NCBI GenBank assembly: GCA_037013685.1
Contig: CM072895.1
Span: 9,584,463-9,648,462, forward strand
From: Acridotheres tristis
Lineage: Eukaryota > Chordata > Aves > Passeriformes > Sturnidae
Reading direction: 5' to 3'
DNA length: 64,000 bases
Below the pieces are notes generated by a model. The model did no database searches, was not told the DNA's origin, and was given only the letters and a program-made list of their open reading frames with translations. Within the stretch, counting starts at the first letter, position 1; each line of letters begins with the position of its first letter. The translations under genes were made by a program, and so were the position numbers. Below are positions 31,055 through 44,819 of the stretch, in pieces.

Positions 31055-34000
31055 ATCCCAGCCTCTCCACTGTCAGACTCCAGCCTGTTCTCTGCCTTTT
31101 GCAGCTGATGGAGGAGAATATTTCCATTCCTGTAGTGGAGGGAGAGTGCCCAGCTGCAGAAATGGCAGGATTGCATCTCGCCTGCACCAGGCTCACCAGA
31201 TTAGACACAGAGTCTGGAAGGTGTTTAACTCTCTGACTTCCATGAAAATCAGCAGATATCAGGGAAAAAATTTTCTCCAAGCCCTGATTTACCAAAGACC
31301 CATGCAGGTGGCTCAGCCCAGCCCAGTTAGTCCCAGACTCACATCCACATTGCAGGACTAGGAGCAGGGTGATCTATTGCCCCCTTGCAGCCCTAATCCT
31401 GCTCCTCTTTCACAAACCTGCACCCCAAGTTGTTTTCCTGCTGGGAGCAGGGCAGTGCTGGGACAAGCCAAGTCCATTTCTCAACTGTGCTTTTCCTGGA
31501 AGCCACGAGAGCAGAGATCATGTTTACAGACCTTTGAGCTTCCAGCAGCATCCACTCTGCATGGCTTTCCAAATCACCTTCCTGACAAGTGCTGAGCAGG
31601 GAATGCAGTGCCCTAAAGCAAAGTTAGTTCACTCACACACAGAGGCAAAAAGCAAGGTACAGATTTCCTTCAGCTTGGCTTTATTTCCATCACATTCTCT
31701 CTGCATTAGTGAGGTGAAATATCAATGTGGGACTGCACCATGTCCACAAAGAAACACATGGGCAAACTCAGACATGGGAGCATGAGGTTATTTCAGCAGA
31801 ACACAGCACCATCAGGAAGCCCAGGTGAGGCACCTGCAATTCCCAGGCTGACGTTTTTCCTGTAATTTTTGTACTACACAGTAAAATTTTTGTACAGTAA
31901 GCTTATTTCAAAGGCAGCTGCAAGAAATTTAGTCTGACATGCAATACTTATGCTAATTTTCCAATGATTTCTTTCTTATGAAGTCAATGAATAGGTAACA
32001 AGCACCACAAAGGCTCTGTGAGTTAAGCCAAGTGTCCATATCAGTGGTTTGGTGGCCATGGCCAGGGTGGCTGTTGGGGACAGGAGACCATCTCTCCAAT
32101 GACACCATGAAAAGAAGCAGAGAAAGTTTCAAAGCCACCTTAAAATCCCTATGCAGGCCTTCACAGCTGCCCTGGGAAGCATGAAGAAAACTGAAATACA
32201 CTGTGTTACCCTGGAAAAACATTTGCTGATGGATTGTCATGTGTACAGTCTCATTCTGTAGTTAAAAAATGAACTTTCCTATAAAAAGATAAATCACTCG
32301 CCTGGTGGAAGCAGCTCAGCTCCCTCCAGCTCGGCCTTGTTGAAGGCAAAAAAAATACTCAGAAATTATTTGTCAGCCTCAGTTTTGCTTCATGTCACCA
32401 AAAAAACCCAAAAAATCTTGTCTGATACCTCATGTAGTCCAGTCCTATCTTCCCCAAGGAAAGCTGGGAGCTTTTCAGTAAAAACTTCTTGGGATTGCCC
32501 TGTGGAGACCACTGGAGGTGAAACTCTTCCCCCAAGAGATTATGTGCTGTAGAGGGACCCACATGCAGAATTAAGGACATATTTATTGCTGTGTCAAGAG
32601 AAGCATCACAGCTTCCTGAAGACCAGCCCTGCTTCACCCCAGCCCTCCCACCCCAGCAAACCATACAAAATATTTGCCTCACCTCCCCGTAACAGGCACC
32701 TTCAAGGAGAAAAAAAAAATTAAAAAAGGCCCCTGATCTACTCTGAAACGTGAGATATCTCTCAAACCCTCAGTAGCATCTTAATTTCCTCTCCTTGCTC
32801 TCTGTGCTGGAGATGATTACAAAGGCAGGAATGTTTCTGAAGACAAAAAAAAATAAATTACATTAGTGGGGAACAATAGAGGAGAGACCTGGTGAAGCAG
32901 AAGTGAATTAGTTTTGCCTTCAGAGACACCCACGGAGAAAAGAAAGGTGTCTGAGTTACCTCAAAGTAATTCCTCTGCACACAGAGCTCCTCTAAACAGC
33001 TTAAGCAAAGAGACACGAGAGATGTGCTTTTGATTTCACTCCATTTCCCGAATTTTATTTGTTTGCTTTGCTTCCACCTGGGTTTTTAAGCCCCTGCACC
33101 TCCCAGGACGTTTGCAGGGCTGTAAGCTGCAGGTGCCAGGGCTGGGAGGGGGCTCCACCTCTGCCCATGCTCCTGCAGCTTCCAGCAAGAACAATTGCAC
33201 TTCCCACATAAAACGTAAGGACAAATTGACCTGGGGTATCCAAAAACAGCAGAGAGAGCTGCAAGGAAAGCAAGGGAAAACAGGAAAGCAAGGAAAGGAG
33301 AGGAGCCTTTCACACAGGGAATCTGGAAGGGCTGAAATCCCAAATAGTTGAAATTTTATCTGGATGCTTTTTAGGTCCAAACACATTATCACATACTTTT
33401 CTCCATTTCACTTCATTTTCAACTTTTGAGAAACCAACTAAATAGTTCTTTTTAGCATAAAGTAGAATCTTGCTAGTGAAGCAATTTTTCTTTTTTTTGT
33501 TTTAATTTCCTAACAACACCTGCAAAAATCTCTTCCCACCCCCAAAAAAATCCCAAAACCCCAAAACATAACAACTTGCTTTTCATTCATCTTTACTTGA
33601 AAAAAAATGCTGAGGTTAAGCCCTTAAAGCCTGAATCAGGACCTCAGCTCAGGCCTTCCAGTTGGCCTTTAAATCACTGCTTTTTTGGAACATTTCTGGG
33701 GACACAAGGGGCTCCTACCTCTGAACTTTCAGACTGGCAGACCAAACAAAAGTGAGCAGTGCTCTCTTTTTCTTGAGGGTGAAGTGGAACACACACTAGT
33801 CAAGATGCCTCATACACTGAAAAATTCCTGTGCTGTCACGCTTAACTGATAAATTATCAAGCTGTGTAAACAGGACCAGGGATGCCCTTTATTTATTTAT
33901 TTGTTTGTTTGTTTAAAAGGGGGGGAAATAAAAGATAGCTTGCCCATAGGTTGCTTGCAAAATGCATGCCAAGTCACGGGGGGAGGAAAAACCAACAACA

Positions 34001-34965
34001 AAGGAGCTTAAAGAGAAAATATTAAGAACCCCAAATTGGGTGAAAATTGCTTTCTGACAGATATCACCTATTGCAAATGAGACAGAAATACAAGTAATCT
34101 TGTAAAATGAAAGCCAAGGACAGACTTGTACCTGCCTTAGATGAATAAGTATCCCATTATCTTGAAGAATGAGGGCCCTAGGCTGTGATTATGCCACTAT
34201 TGTATTCTAAACAGCATGGTTTGTCAAATGGAATAAATCCTAGCAAAATCAAATAAAAAAAATAAAAGGGGATCCAATTTGAGGGCCAGCACACGATTTA
34301 TTATTTTGTTTAATGTCGCCCTCTCGATGTTACTGATTATTGGGCAAAAAGCACCGTGTTTAAGCATGTGTTTAGAGCCTCCTGTCCCCCTCACAGCTCC
34401 CAGATGTCCCCCTGAATGTCACCCAGCACTGGCCAGATGTTTGCTGCTGCTGGTGGCCACCACCCAGCCCAGCAGGCTCAGAATGGCTCTAGGTGGCCAC
34501 GGCCCGGGCCAGCATCGTGGGGAAAGAAACTCAGTATTTGGGTTTCTGCTTGGATGAGTGTCATGGTGACACGGAGGGGTGGGGGCAGAGCACTTTGCAC
34601 CATGCTGGCAGTGGCAAAACAAGCAGGAGCTAAAGGCACACGGTTGCATCAAAATTTATGAGGCAAAAGGAAATTTCACACTGATCTTCTTGTTCTTTAT
34701 GGATTTCAAAAATCAATCCATGTCCCAGTGTATCTTGAAAAGGTTTCTCCTCTTCCACTTCTTGTTTCATGATGTCTCGAGCTTGATTTTTAAAAAAAAA
34801 GGGTGGTTAAAAGGACCAAACAGGTTATATATGTCATGAAGTGTTCTATGAAATACTTGATATTGCTTTACCTACTTGAGTCACAGGGGGGAGTGGACAT
34901 GGTCCTGCCTCTGCCCAGGGGGGAGGAATTGTTGTAAAACTGGGATTATGAGTATTAAGGAGTCA
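31055..34965. other. Intergenic, nothing coding recognised
   Basis: No exon, RNA gene or intact transposon is recognised. Short (TTTA/TTTG)n microsatellite sequence occurs at about 33,889-33,915. Confidence 0.45.
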
Positions 34966-34969
34966 GATC

Positions 34970-35046
34970 CAGAATCACAAAATCATTTAGGCTGGAAAAG
35001 GCCTCTAAGATCACTTGGACCAACCATTAACCAAACACTGCCAAGG
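34970..35046 (-). mobile_element. CR1 LINE 3'-end fragment
   Basis: AGAATCACAAAATCATTTAG and AAGGCCTCTAAGATCACTTGG, then CCAACCATTAACC and ACTGCCAAGGCC, match the reverse complement of a CR1 3' end. Less than 80 bp is preserved. Confidence 0.75.
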
Positions 35047-35320
35047 CCAGCCCTGCTTTGCATTCAGCTGACTTCCAGAAGTTGGAAAAAGTTTCTGAAA
35101 GTTGGAAAATTCCTCAGAAAGCTGGCCCTGACATCTCCCACTTGCACTCAGAAGTGGATATTCAGGAGAAGGTGGTACAATCACAATCACAGGCAATGCA
35201 GACAGGAGGGAAGCTCTTGGAAATATTTCTGGGCAGCAGTTTGCTGAGGAAGGAGCATTCCTGCACCCTGGCTCACTTCAAGGAGTTACTGCAGTTTCTT
35301 CACTTTTCTTTGACAGGGAC

Positions 35321-35370
35321 TCTGATTTCCTCAGCTGTGAGAGGAAGGTAATAACACTGCCTTTAACTGG
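35321..35370 (+). repeat. MIR-like 3' fragment
   Basis: TGATTTCCTCAGCTGTGAGA followed by GGTAATAACACTGCC resembles the MIR segment CTCAGTTTCCTCATCTGTAAAATGG...ATAATA...CTGCC. It is short and diverged. Confidence 0.35.
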
Positions 35371-37499
35371 CTTGATCTATTCTCTGTGTATAAACCCTTG
35401 AGTTATATAAAAAACGCTGAGCCAGAGCAGAATGGGAGATGGAACATGTGAATGACCCCTGTGGACAAGGACCTCAGAGCACCTTTTGCCCAAAGAGCCC
35501 TTGTGATGACCCCTTCTCCTCCCATAAACCCCATCTCCTTCAATTCTCCATGGATGAGCAGTGGTTGTTCATATTCTGGTACTTTAAAGGAACAAGGGGT
35601 TTTGGAAATGTAAGTTTCAAGTGCAAAAATGCAGCAGTTTGTCAGGTTCTTGGGGCAGGAGCTCTTAGGGCTTGAAAGTAGATTGCCCTCACCCAACATG
35701 GGCTGATTCCAGCAATGAGTGAGCTGACAAAGTCTAGGAATAATTGCAAGAAATTATGGATTTAAAGAGTCAAAAGTAAAGTGGGCATATTTTATTTAGG
35801 CAAAGTTACAACTGAAATCAATAAGAACGAAAGAATGTTGCCTTGTAATTTGACTTGAAAGCATTATTTGTTAAGGACTATGACAAACAGAGGAATTTTA
35901 AAAGTATTAATTAATTTTACATCATTTTGTGTGGACTATTTAACTTTCCTGAACCTCATTGCTTCTGAACATGGTAATGCCACTCAGTCTCTGTTTCATT
36001 CAAGTTTCATAGTACTGCCAGCCACAAGCATAAAGAAAGTTACTGTTGAGTTTCTAAAATAATTAATGAGATTTTGTCATGTAGATAAAGGACAACTTGA
36101 TTTCTGTACTTGACTGTCAAATTTCTGTAAACCACAAGAGAAAAACTCATTTAAAACCAGAAATGTTTTCATATTCACAGGTCTCCAGGAGCTGGATTTT
36201 AACCCCTTTGGCTTTCACACCCTCACTCCCCAAACAGTGCAAATTCTGGGCAGAGACTTCCTCTTGCTGGATTTCTACAGCTTCTGCAAAGTTCTCGTTC
36301 ATCAGCAGGTCTCTTGACATAGTTTGAAAAACACAAACTGTCATTATAGAATAACTACAAGTAGTCATGATCCAGAAAGTTAAAAAGATAGAAGTTGTTC
36401 CTTTCCCCAGATATTTTGAGCAGCCCAGAAATGACATTACCTGCAGGACTTCCTTTTCCAACATAAACCAGGAGCAATGGCAAGGTTTCTGTTTGCTTTG
36501 TGCAGAACAAGTGAAAAACATTCCACACCCACAGAGGCAAACGAAACCCAGATTTTCGTAAATTAATCTGAATATTTTACCAGAAATGCTGCTTTTCTAC
36601 TGAAATGTACATATCTGAGAGGGCTCACACAGGTCCATCCATCATGTCTCGGGTTGGGAAAAGTGAGGACACTGACCCCTTCAAAATCTTTTCTATCACA
36701 AGGTCCTAAACTGTAAAAAGACAAAAGCATCTTCCAGGGAAAACATCAAAAGCCTGCATGTCCTCAGCTTGCTGAAATGAGCACACAGGGGAATTTGATA
36801 CTACCTGATTCCATTCCCCAGAAAAGCTCAGTGTGTTTGTATTTTTGTTTTATATGAAAGTAGCTTCCAAACTTTCCAAATTTTTTTCTCTTTCGCAACT
36901 ATTTTTGCCTCTTGGTTTTCAAAACACGCTTTGTGTTTTCAAAATACACTTTCTGGTTCCCCCCCCCACCCTCTCCTTATTTCAAAATTGTTCTGCTTTT
37001 CTGGAACTTCTGTTTCCTATCACCTGGAATGTTCAAAAGCAAGCCCCAAATATTTCCAATTAAGTTCCCACTGGGATTCCAATTCCACCTTAAGAAAAGG
37101 AGAAAAAGAAACCAAAAAAAAAAAAAAACAACTACTAAAATGCCCAGTGAAAGCCATGAAATCTCATGCCAGGAAAAAAAAATCAAGAAAACGAGCTTGG
37201 GACTTTCAAAAGGGAATATTCTCCTCTTAATATAGAAATTTGCACCTAAAAATCCTCCAGCCATTTCAGCATGAATTCAGCATCACCACTGCTATTTTTT
37301 TTAATTATTTTTATTTTTTGTTGTTTTTCCCAGGCTGCCCACGAGCAATGCCCTGACCCCCTCTCCCAGCTCCTGCGCCGTGGGGCGATGCTCCCCAGAT
37401 CCCACCTCCCCATTCAGGACCAGGATTGTGCTTTCCCCAGCAGGCTGAAAGCCCTGTGAGGAGGGGAGGGAAAGAGGGGAGAAGAATCCAAAGGCATTC
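35371..37499. other. Intergenic, nothing coding recognised
   Basis: Mixed to AT-rich sequence with A-runs near 37,120. No exon is recognised on either strand. Open frames here are short and show no family features. Confidence 0.45.
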
Positions 37500-37625
37500 T
37501 GGCACCCTGGCCCAATAAGAAACTTTAGCCCTATTCAGAGACTGACAAGCGCTTGTAGAATATGATCTTAATCCTGTTTCTAACATTCTCTCGCCCTTCG
37601 GCCGCCCTATTCCCGGCTGTATTCT
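37500..37625. promoter_or_regulatory. Candidate element with a TAATCC (OTX/DMBX) site
   Basis: Non-repetitive sequence includes CCAATAAG, TTTAGCCC, AATATGATC and CTTAATCCTG, with TAATCC at 37569-37574. TAATCC is the preferred site of K50 homeodomains, the class of DMBX1 itself. A role in DMBX1 autoregulation or OTX2 input is inference. Confidence 0.3.
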
Positions 37626-39644
37626 TCCAACCGTCGCTCCAGCAAATCCCCCAAAGAGAATTACTGGGGGGAGATAAACATCAAAGGGAAATTCAAGAAA
37701 TCTACAGTAGGTTCACACAGTGGGGGAAAGAGGGGCAGGTGGGGGCTGGTGGAGGGGGCTGTCTGTCCCTTCGCCCTGGTTGCATTCCTCAAGGCTGAGT
37801 GTCTGCAGAGCAGCCCCCCAAACCTGCTCAGCAGAGTGCCATTTTTAGGAATTTTTTTTTTTTTTTTATCCTGTTTGAGGCTTTTTTTCCCCCTTGGGAG
37901 TAAGGGAGCCTGATCATGCAGAGCTCTGTACACAGCCACTGTGTGTAAAATATCACCCCTTCCCCAAAGAGGGGCATGACCTAAGCAGAGAGGATGAAGG
38001 TGGGAGAAGGAGGGAACATTTTCCTGGTAGGAAGCAGAAATGGGGAGAACCAATGGATTTGCCCAGCAGCATATGAGAAGTCTGCTGTAGAAACTAAATG
38101 ATTGAACATCATTTGGGAGCTCCCAGTAATTCCCATCAGGTGCAGGAGCCTTCAGCTCTCAGAGACACAGTCCCATGATCTGCCCTACAGAGCTTCCAGC
38201 AGCTTGCCAAAACCAGCTTGGAAGCCATTCATATGTGTCACAAAACTGTGGGTCTCCTCTGATGTGTAACCTCCAGGACTAAGGAAAAGGTGGGACTTTG
38301 AGGATAGTGTCAGTCTTTCCATCCTGTCTCACTTCAGTCCTCCAGATATCAGGGCTCTGCTCTCTGCTTACTGTGCAGCTGGTAAAGAAGGATGAGCTCC
38401 TACCACCCCCAACTTCATGTGCTGCTTCCCATGGCTGAGGTGACACTTGGATCAGACATCCTCCAAAGACCCCTTCTAACCCAAGTTACTGCTGCAAACA
38501 CTGATTCAAAGGGAACTGACTTACAACAGGGCACAAAAAAATCAGGTTCTTAAAGAGAGTGCAGAAAATTGAGATGGCTAACTTATTCCCAGCACTGCAA
38601 AAGCATCCCCTTACAAACTCCCCTGGGGTCTTTCCTTCCTGCTGGCCCTAGTCCACAGATATGTTCACACAAACTCCACCAGCACTTTCTTCCCAGCCCT
38701 TGCTAGCAGCTGTGAACTTGGATAAACACAGCCTTGACCTGGAGCTGGCAACAGCCTGGCTCCGGGCAGGAGGTGGGTTTGAATTGCTCAGAGGTGCCCT
38801 AACCCCACCCAAGCGTGCTCCTCAGATCCCAAATGTTTAAAGAGAGGTTTCATAGAAAAAAAAAAAAAGCTGTTTCAAGAGGAGCACTCTAAGACTGTAG
38901 CAATTTCCAGGAGGTAAAAATCTGAAGAGCTATAAAAGAATGGAGAGACCTAAAAATAGAGTTCCCACCACCCACACTAAAGGATTAACTTTCTGTTAGG
39001 AAACAGGACAGCCTTGACCTTGAGCAGGGCAGAGATGCCTGGCTTGCTACTGTTGTCTCTGCTGCCCCATTACATGTGGTTTGGAAAAAAAGCTTCACAT
39101 TCTTGGTTCTGGTTTTCCTGTTTATCAAAGGAGGCTGAATATCCTTGTACATTTACTGATGCTGTAGATTCTCAGCTTGTCAGATTTACCCCAGATCTCA
39201 AGGGCCTACCTGGACTGTGATGAATCATCTCTAGTTAACAGGGGAGGAGCAATGGTGGAGTCCTTTCAGCTCTTTCCTCTTGCAATTCTATGTCAAAACC
39301 TGTTTTATTTGATGCAGAAGACCTTTAAATATAGGAGAGTGATGAAGACGTCCACCTTACAATAGTTATTTTACTTTCTTATAACGCATTTTGTGGTTTT
39401 GGCATCTCACCTTTGCAAAGAAAGTTGGGGGCGGAGGTGAGTGGGAGGAGACACATTCCTCATTTCCATCACATTCAAACAGAAAGAAAAAGTCACAAAA
39501 GAGTGCTCCATTTCCAGCCTAGACAACCCCTGTCACAGATTTTTGGTGTAACTGCTTTATTAAAGCCATACAACACCCTCGAGGTACTTCTACAACCATG
39601 GACAACCCTGAGAGAGCCCATAGGATATGGGAATGCATCTTCTT
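37626..39644. other. Intergenic, nothing coding recognised
   Basis: Ordinary sequence with a T-run near 37,850 and an A-run near 38,860. A stretch at about 38,450-38,490 weakly resembles a CR1 3' end but is too diverged to call. Confidence 0.4.
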
Positions 39645-39935
39645 TCTGCTCATCTCTGGTTAAACCTGAGATGGGAAAAACATGTCTGGGTTTTAGAACC
39701 AGTTCAAAAAAGATATGTATTAGCTGGAGAGAGTCCAGAGAAAAATAATGAGAATAACTGGAAAACAGCATCCGTAAAGAAAAATTAAGATTATTGATGT
39801 TACGTAACCTGGAAAGAGAAAGCAAAGGGAATTTCAGATACATGGGTGCTGTAACTATATAAAGGTCTGTTAAAGGGCAGGGACTAGTCCCTTTACTATG
39901 CTCTCAAAGAACAGGGCAAGATCCAGGCATAGAAT
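39645..39935 (+). mobile_element. Old CR1 LINE fragment (internal 3' region)
   Basis: CTCATCTCTGGTTAAACC, CCAGTTCAAAAAAGATATG, CTGGAGAGAGTCCAGAG, AACCTGGAAAGAGAAAGC and GGGACTAGTCCCTTTAC follow the order of the CR1 3' open reading frame end and 3'UTR. Divergence is high, so this is an old insertion, and its coding part is degraded. Confidence 0.65.
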
Positions 39936-42900
39936 ACAATCCTTGAATTTTGCTGATCAGAATACATCCAGGGCTTTCTGCCCCGTTAGCATTTCCTAGG
40001 TCTCCTCTCTCCCTGGGATGCTCTCTCTCTCCCATGTCATCTGATACGTTGGGAATAGTTATTTACTTCACACACTTTGTGTGGGCTGAGGACTCTGCTA
40101 TTGCTAGATTGGTCCCCAAACCTCTGTTTCAGCTTCATAATCTAGTCTGTCATTCTGCACATCACAAGCCTCAGTGAACTGAAACAGGGAATCCATCCTC
40201 CAGTCTATATTCTGCCCCCTACCTCACCTTCAGCAAATAATTACTGTGGTTAATCACCCCCTTAGCCCATGTTAATCTCACTATGAGATCCTGTCTCATC
40301 TTAAGGCTCACATCTCCTTCTCGGGTTGCTTGAGATTTCACCCCTGATTGCTGATGGCATCCATGGTCCTGATGGATATGAAAAGCTCAGATAGATCAGT
40401 TGCACAGGGAGGCTTAAGTGTTTCCAAGACCATAATGAAAATTCCTTTCAGTAGAAACTGTGACCCAGACATGAAACCCAACCCTCAGTGGGAGACTTCT
40501 GACTTCACAGGAGACAAAAGCCAAACAATGCTAAAAAAATTGTCACTCTCTCGGAGAATGGGAATTTATCATTCAGGTGGGAAGGGCTCCATTAGCCTCC
40601 ACACATTGGTTTACTTAAGGATGTTTTCCTTGGATTTATTTTAAATCAACAGAATGGGTTTGGGAATACTTTGTGTTTGGCTTGTGTGGACAACAGAACA
40701 ACCAAAACATTGTGTGGTTTTCAGTGTTCAAGGCTCCTTGCACACAAGGCATCCCAGAAGTGTTTATTTGGACTTGAGAACTAGTTTGTTGAAGATTTGG
40801 GAGATGGGGTGGTGGCTACATATCACTCACTGAGATGGTGCCACTAGGCAGAGGAAACAACAGGGGGAAGCTCATCCTGTCCACGGGGATGGGTTATCCC
40901 TCCACCTCAGCCTTGAATTCCATGTGCTGTTTGTTTGATGGCAGCTGCATTCACCAGAGTCTTCTCTACATGTTCAGGAATCATATCCATGCCTGGCTTG
41001 GTGTCAGGGTGTAGGAGCCCAGATCCAGAAATTCCATCACATGGAAAAGAGTAAAGATATCTGGGTATATGCATGGTTATTTGATTTCACCCATGACAAT
41101 GTTAGCTCTGATTTAGATTTAATATTCCCACAAAATCTGTGCTTAAGGGAAAAAGAGCCCATGGAAATCCTCATCTTCACCCCCATAGGTTACCATGGTG
41201 TTAACAGAGAGAAGAAGGACCCAGTCAAGGGGCATGGTGATGCTGTCCCCATATTGGTACAGCAGCTTTGTGTTTTGGAGTCCCAATTCACTCAATTTCC
41301 TTGAATTTGTCTCATCACCTCTCTGCTTTATCCCTCCTCAAGCAGGGCAAGCAGGAATGTGTCCATATTCAAAGTGCTGGAGGAAACAGGTTCTAAATCT
41401 GGGCATTCCCTGTGTCTGTCCAGAACAAGAGATGTTTCTGTATGGCCAGGCTCAGGACTGATCCTGCATGTTCAGCCTGAGCACCACTTCCAGATGACTG
41501 CCATGACCCCACCATTTTCCTGTTCCTCTTTCCCAGGGCACACAGCTAAAGAGGAGAGCTGGAGGAACAGGATTTGTGAGCTGCAAAGTGCCCACATGCC
41601 ACACAATGTGATCACAGCCACAAGGATGTTCTCATGCTGGGGAGGCTCTTGCCCATTCCCCATGACAAACCATTGCAAAGGCAGCTCCTGGGAGGATTCT
41701 GCTTCTCATTTATTTCTTCTAGGTCTGTCCATGCTTCTCCCCATTAGCTTTGCCAAGTTTTAGCTCATTCTGCATGCTGAAAACAGTTCCAATTAAATGG
41801 CTTTTCAATCAGTTTGATCACAAGTGCACTTGCCAGAAGTGCAGCATGTCCATGAAATCAGGAATTTCCTGCAGGACAGCTACTCTCTGAAAACAAAAAT
41901 TTGGATTTTTTCTTGGAAAATGATCAGTTCAAAAACTATTCGGCCTTGTAGCCAACATTTTTCTTTTTATTTCTTCCAGAATTTGGAGTAGATTCTCCCC
42001 CTCCCCCTAAAATTTTGTTCCCAACAAAATATTTCATGGATAGAAAACAAACCAAAAGCACTCTGTCCTGGCTTGGAGTTCAAACAGGCAGGAATTTTCA
42101 CACAGCCCAGACCTGGGGCTTGGAAATACTCTGGCTTCTTGACAAAGCCCATTTGGTAAAGGAGCTCAGAGTGCCCATGTTTGTCCAAGGCACACCTCCA
42201 ACCAGTTTAACACTGGAGAGGCAAACTCAGTCTGAATAATTCCTAATACAGACCTGCTGAGACTTCCCTTTCCAGTAAATATTTATTTTTGTTAGCAGCA
42301 ACTATGCAAGACACATACTTTTGGGGCTGGCTCTTTCCCCTTTTCTCAGCTTCTTGAAGACCAAGTCATGCTTTTATGTGTTTTTTTCCCCTCGTTCCAC
42401 ACTCACCAGTCCAGAGGATCGCTGTGATTTATTCGAGAAACAAGGGTGCACCTGGTGGTTATTCCCTAGACCGGATTGCTGTGCAATAGAAGAGCTGGGC
42501 TGTGCTCCCCCTGCTCCTGATGAGCAGAGATTAGATGGGGAAGCCTGATAGCCTGGCTCTGGAAGTGAGCAAATGAGCAAGCCTAAATACCTTCCTAGAC
42601 CCGGTGACCGTGAGTCCTTGCCAGTGACTGGGCTTGTGGGATAATTCCAGGAATAGGCATATTAAGCACATGAATGTCAAGTCCTAATTCATCTCTCTAA
42701 TGTTGTACAGTAGCAGGACTGTACCCTCCTGCTGTGGTGTAATTTCACGCTGAGGAGTCTGATGGGGCTTCCTGCAGACTGATCCTTTATGGATCAGAAA
42801 ACTCACTTTCTCTTTGTGTTGGAGGGTCCGGAGATTATCTTATTAACCACATCCATGCCAGCTCTGATAAAACACTGGGCTCTGCCTCTTCTGAGGACTC

Positions 42901-44489
42901 CTTTTCGTGCTGCTTTTCCCCTCCTGTGCGTTCACATCGCAGAGGTGAAGATCATTAAACCTGAACCTCTACCAGCAGATTTCACACTTGCATCAGCAAA
43001 TGGAATATTTTGCATTTTCTTGGCTCAGGTGTAACACTGACCCAGCTTGAACCCTCATTCAGTTTAAGGAGCTTGGTGCATCCACATTAGGGCTCCTGTA
43101 TCCCCTTTCCAGGCTCCTTTCACCTCTCCTTTCCCCACAAAGTCAATGGGTGTCAACTTCAGGTGATGCTCTGCAGGTACCACCTGCCCCATAGCAGCAA
43201 GTTTGAATCAGGAGTGGGTCCACCTCAAGTACTGCTCTCTGTAGACCTAGGCACCTGGAGGAAGGGCTTCTTCTCTTCCACCATCTCAGTCTACCAGCCT
43301 GCCTCTTCACAAACCTCTCCAGACCATGCCATGGTGAAGGCAAATGTGGCAGTGAGCAGTTAGGATGTTCTCGTGGCCTCTGAAGGTGTCAGGCACTGCA
43401 CACAGGTCAGGAAAAGGCTGTAGGAGGGAAGGCAGGACTGCATACATTCTCAGACACTCCTCAGGATGTGGGCTTTTCCAGTCTGACAAGACAAAAGGCT
43501 TCTGCTTTCAGCACCAGACCACGGCTGCCTCCCCAAATGATGCCAGAGGGCCACCCTGCAGTCGCGTCCCAGCGTGTAACAGGGGATGATAGTTTATAAT
43601 CTTATTTTCTGGGCTGGCTGCCCTTCTGGTGCCCCTCATGCTCCATGTAAATCATCTGGAGTCTGATTTCTTTGGCTTGCAGGGCTGTTCTTTCCTTGGC
43701 TGCTTCTAACAGGCTCCTGGCTCAGCAGGGACTTTGTCAGGGAAGAGAGTACCAGGACAGTCCCACCAGAAAAACTTCAATTCAGTCTTGATTGGACAAA
43801 ATGCTGCAGCCAGGGCCAGGCTCCCATCCACATGCAGTTCCAGCAGACCGGAGTGGTTCTGGCATGCTCACATCTCCTGTTCAATGTGTATGCACTTCCC
43901 AATCCAACAGCACCACTTCTTGAATCCCAGGGTTATCCCACTCCTTTTTGCTTCACCTGATGCACTTTACAAAGGCAGCTCAACAGAGCCCTCAGTGGAT
44001 TTCAGTTATTTTTATGATATTGTTCCTATCTGCTCATGTTGTGTCGAGCTACAGACCTGGTGGCAAGCTTTGCCATCACCAACAGCCTTTTGCAGCTAAT
44101 GAAAAACAACCTGCTTTTTATCTGCACAAAATATCATCGCCTGGGTCTTACCATGGCAAACTATTTAATAGCTCTCCAAGTGGAAAAGTCCTTCCCTGTC
44201 TACAGGGCTGCATAAGTCTCCTTCCAGCTGTTATCTTGCTGCATTGCTGAGCACCTCAACCTGCAAAGCAGAGCCACAAACTGTCCCATTTCTAGGCAGG
44301 GAGGCAGAGTTCCACTTGTTTGTAGAGAAGAGAAATCCACTGATCCCACCCCAGCACCTTGCACGCAGCCAGAGCATCCTCAGGAGAGCCCAGGGCAGGA
44401 GCCCAGCCTGCAGCTGCCTCTCCCTGTGCCATAGTGGTATGGTCAGAAAAAAGAGATTATCAGAGGGATGTTGCTAAGTCAGGGGCTGG
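39936..44489. other. Intergenic, nothing coding recognised
   Basis: No exon or RNA gene is recognised on either strand. The sequence is unremarkable. Confidence 0.4.
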
Positions 44490-44625
44490 CTGGTTTTGAG
44501 AATTTGATCATTAATAGGGGGATTTGGTTCTCTTTTCTAATACAGGGAGAGTAGTGAAGGAATGGTTTAATTTGTTTAATTGCAATATTCCTCTTGTTAT
44601 TATTTTATTTTCCCATAAGGGAAGA
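44490..44625. promoter_or_regulatory. Candidate AT-rich regulatory element
   Basis: TTGATCATTAATAGG, TTTAATTTGTTTAATTGC and TTATTATTTTATTTTCCC words lie in non-repetitive sequence. It resembles other candidate elements in this interval. The call is by motif density only. Confidence 0.27.
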
Positions 44626-44739
44626 AACAAATCCTTCTTTTCTAACCCAGCTCCCCTTTACAGCAATATGGCAAATGGACAATAGTAAGAAATATCATCA
44701 AATTCTCCAGGAAGACTGAAGTATTCTTTTCTTCCTTCT

Positions 44740-44819
44740 TTTTGTTGGCTTGTTGTTGTTGTTGTTTGGTGGGTTTTTGGTTTTGGTTATTTTTTTGGTT
44801 TTGGTTTGTTTTTTTTTTG
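44740..44819 (+). repeat. T/G-rich low-complexity tract
   Basis: (TTG)n and TTTTGG-type words run for about 80 bp and end in a 10-base T run at 44809-44818. It is a simple repeat with no gene content. Confidence 0.85.

Noticed and set aside
30802..31361. Open frames of Met-Gly-Met, Asp-Asp-Gly or Ile-Pro-His repeats
   Set aside because: They are translations of the GGGGATGAT minisatellite and lack splice or family support.
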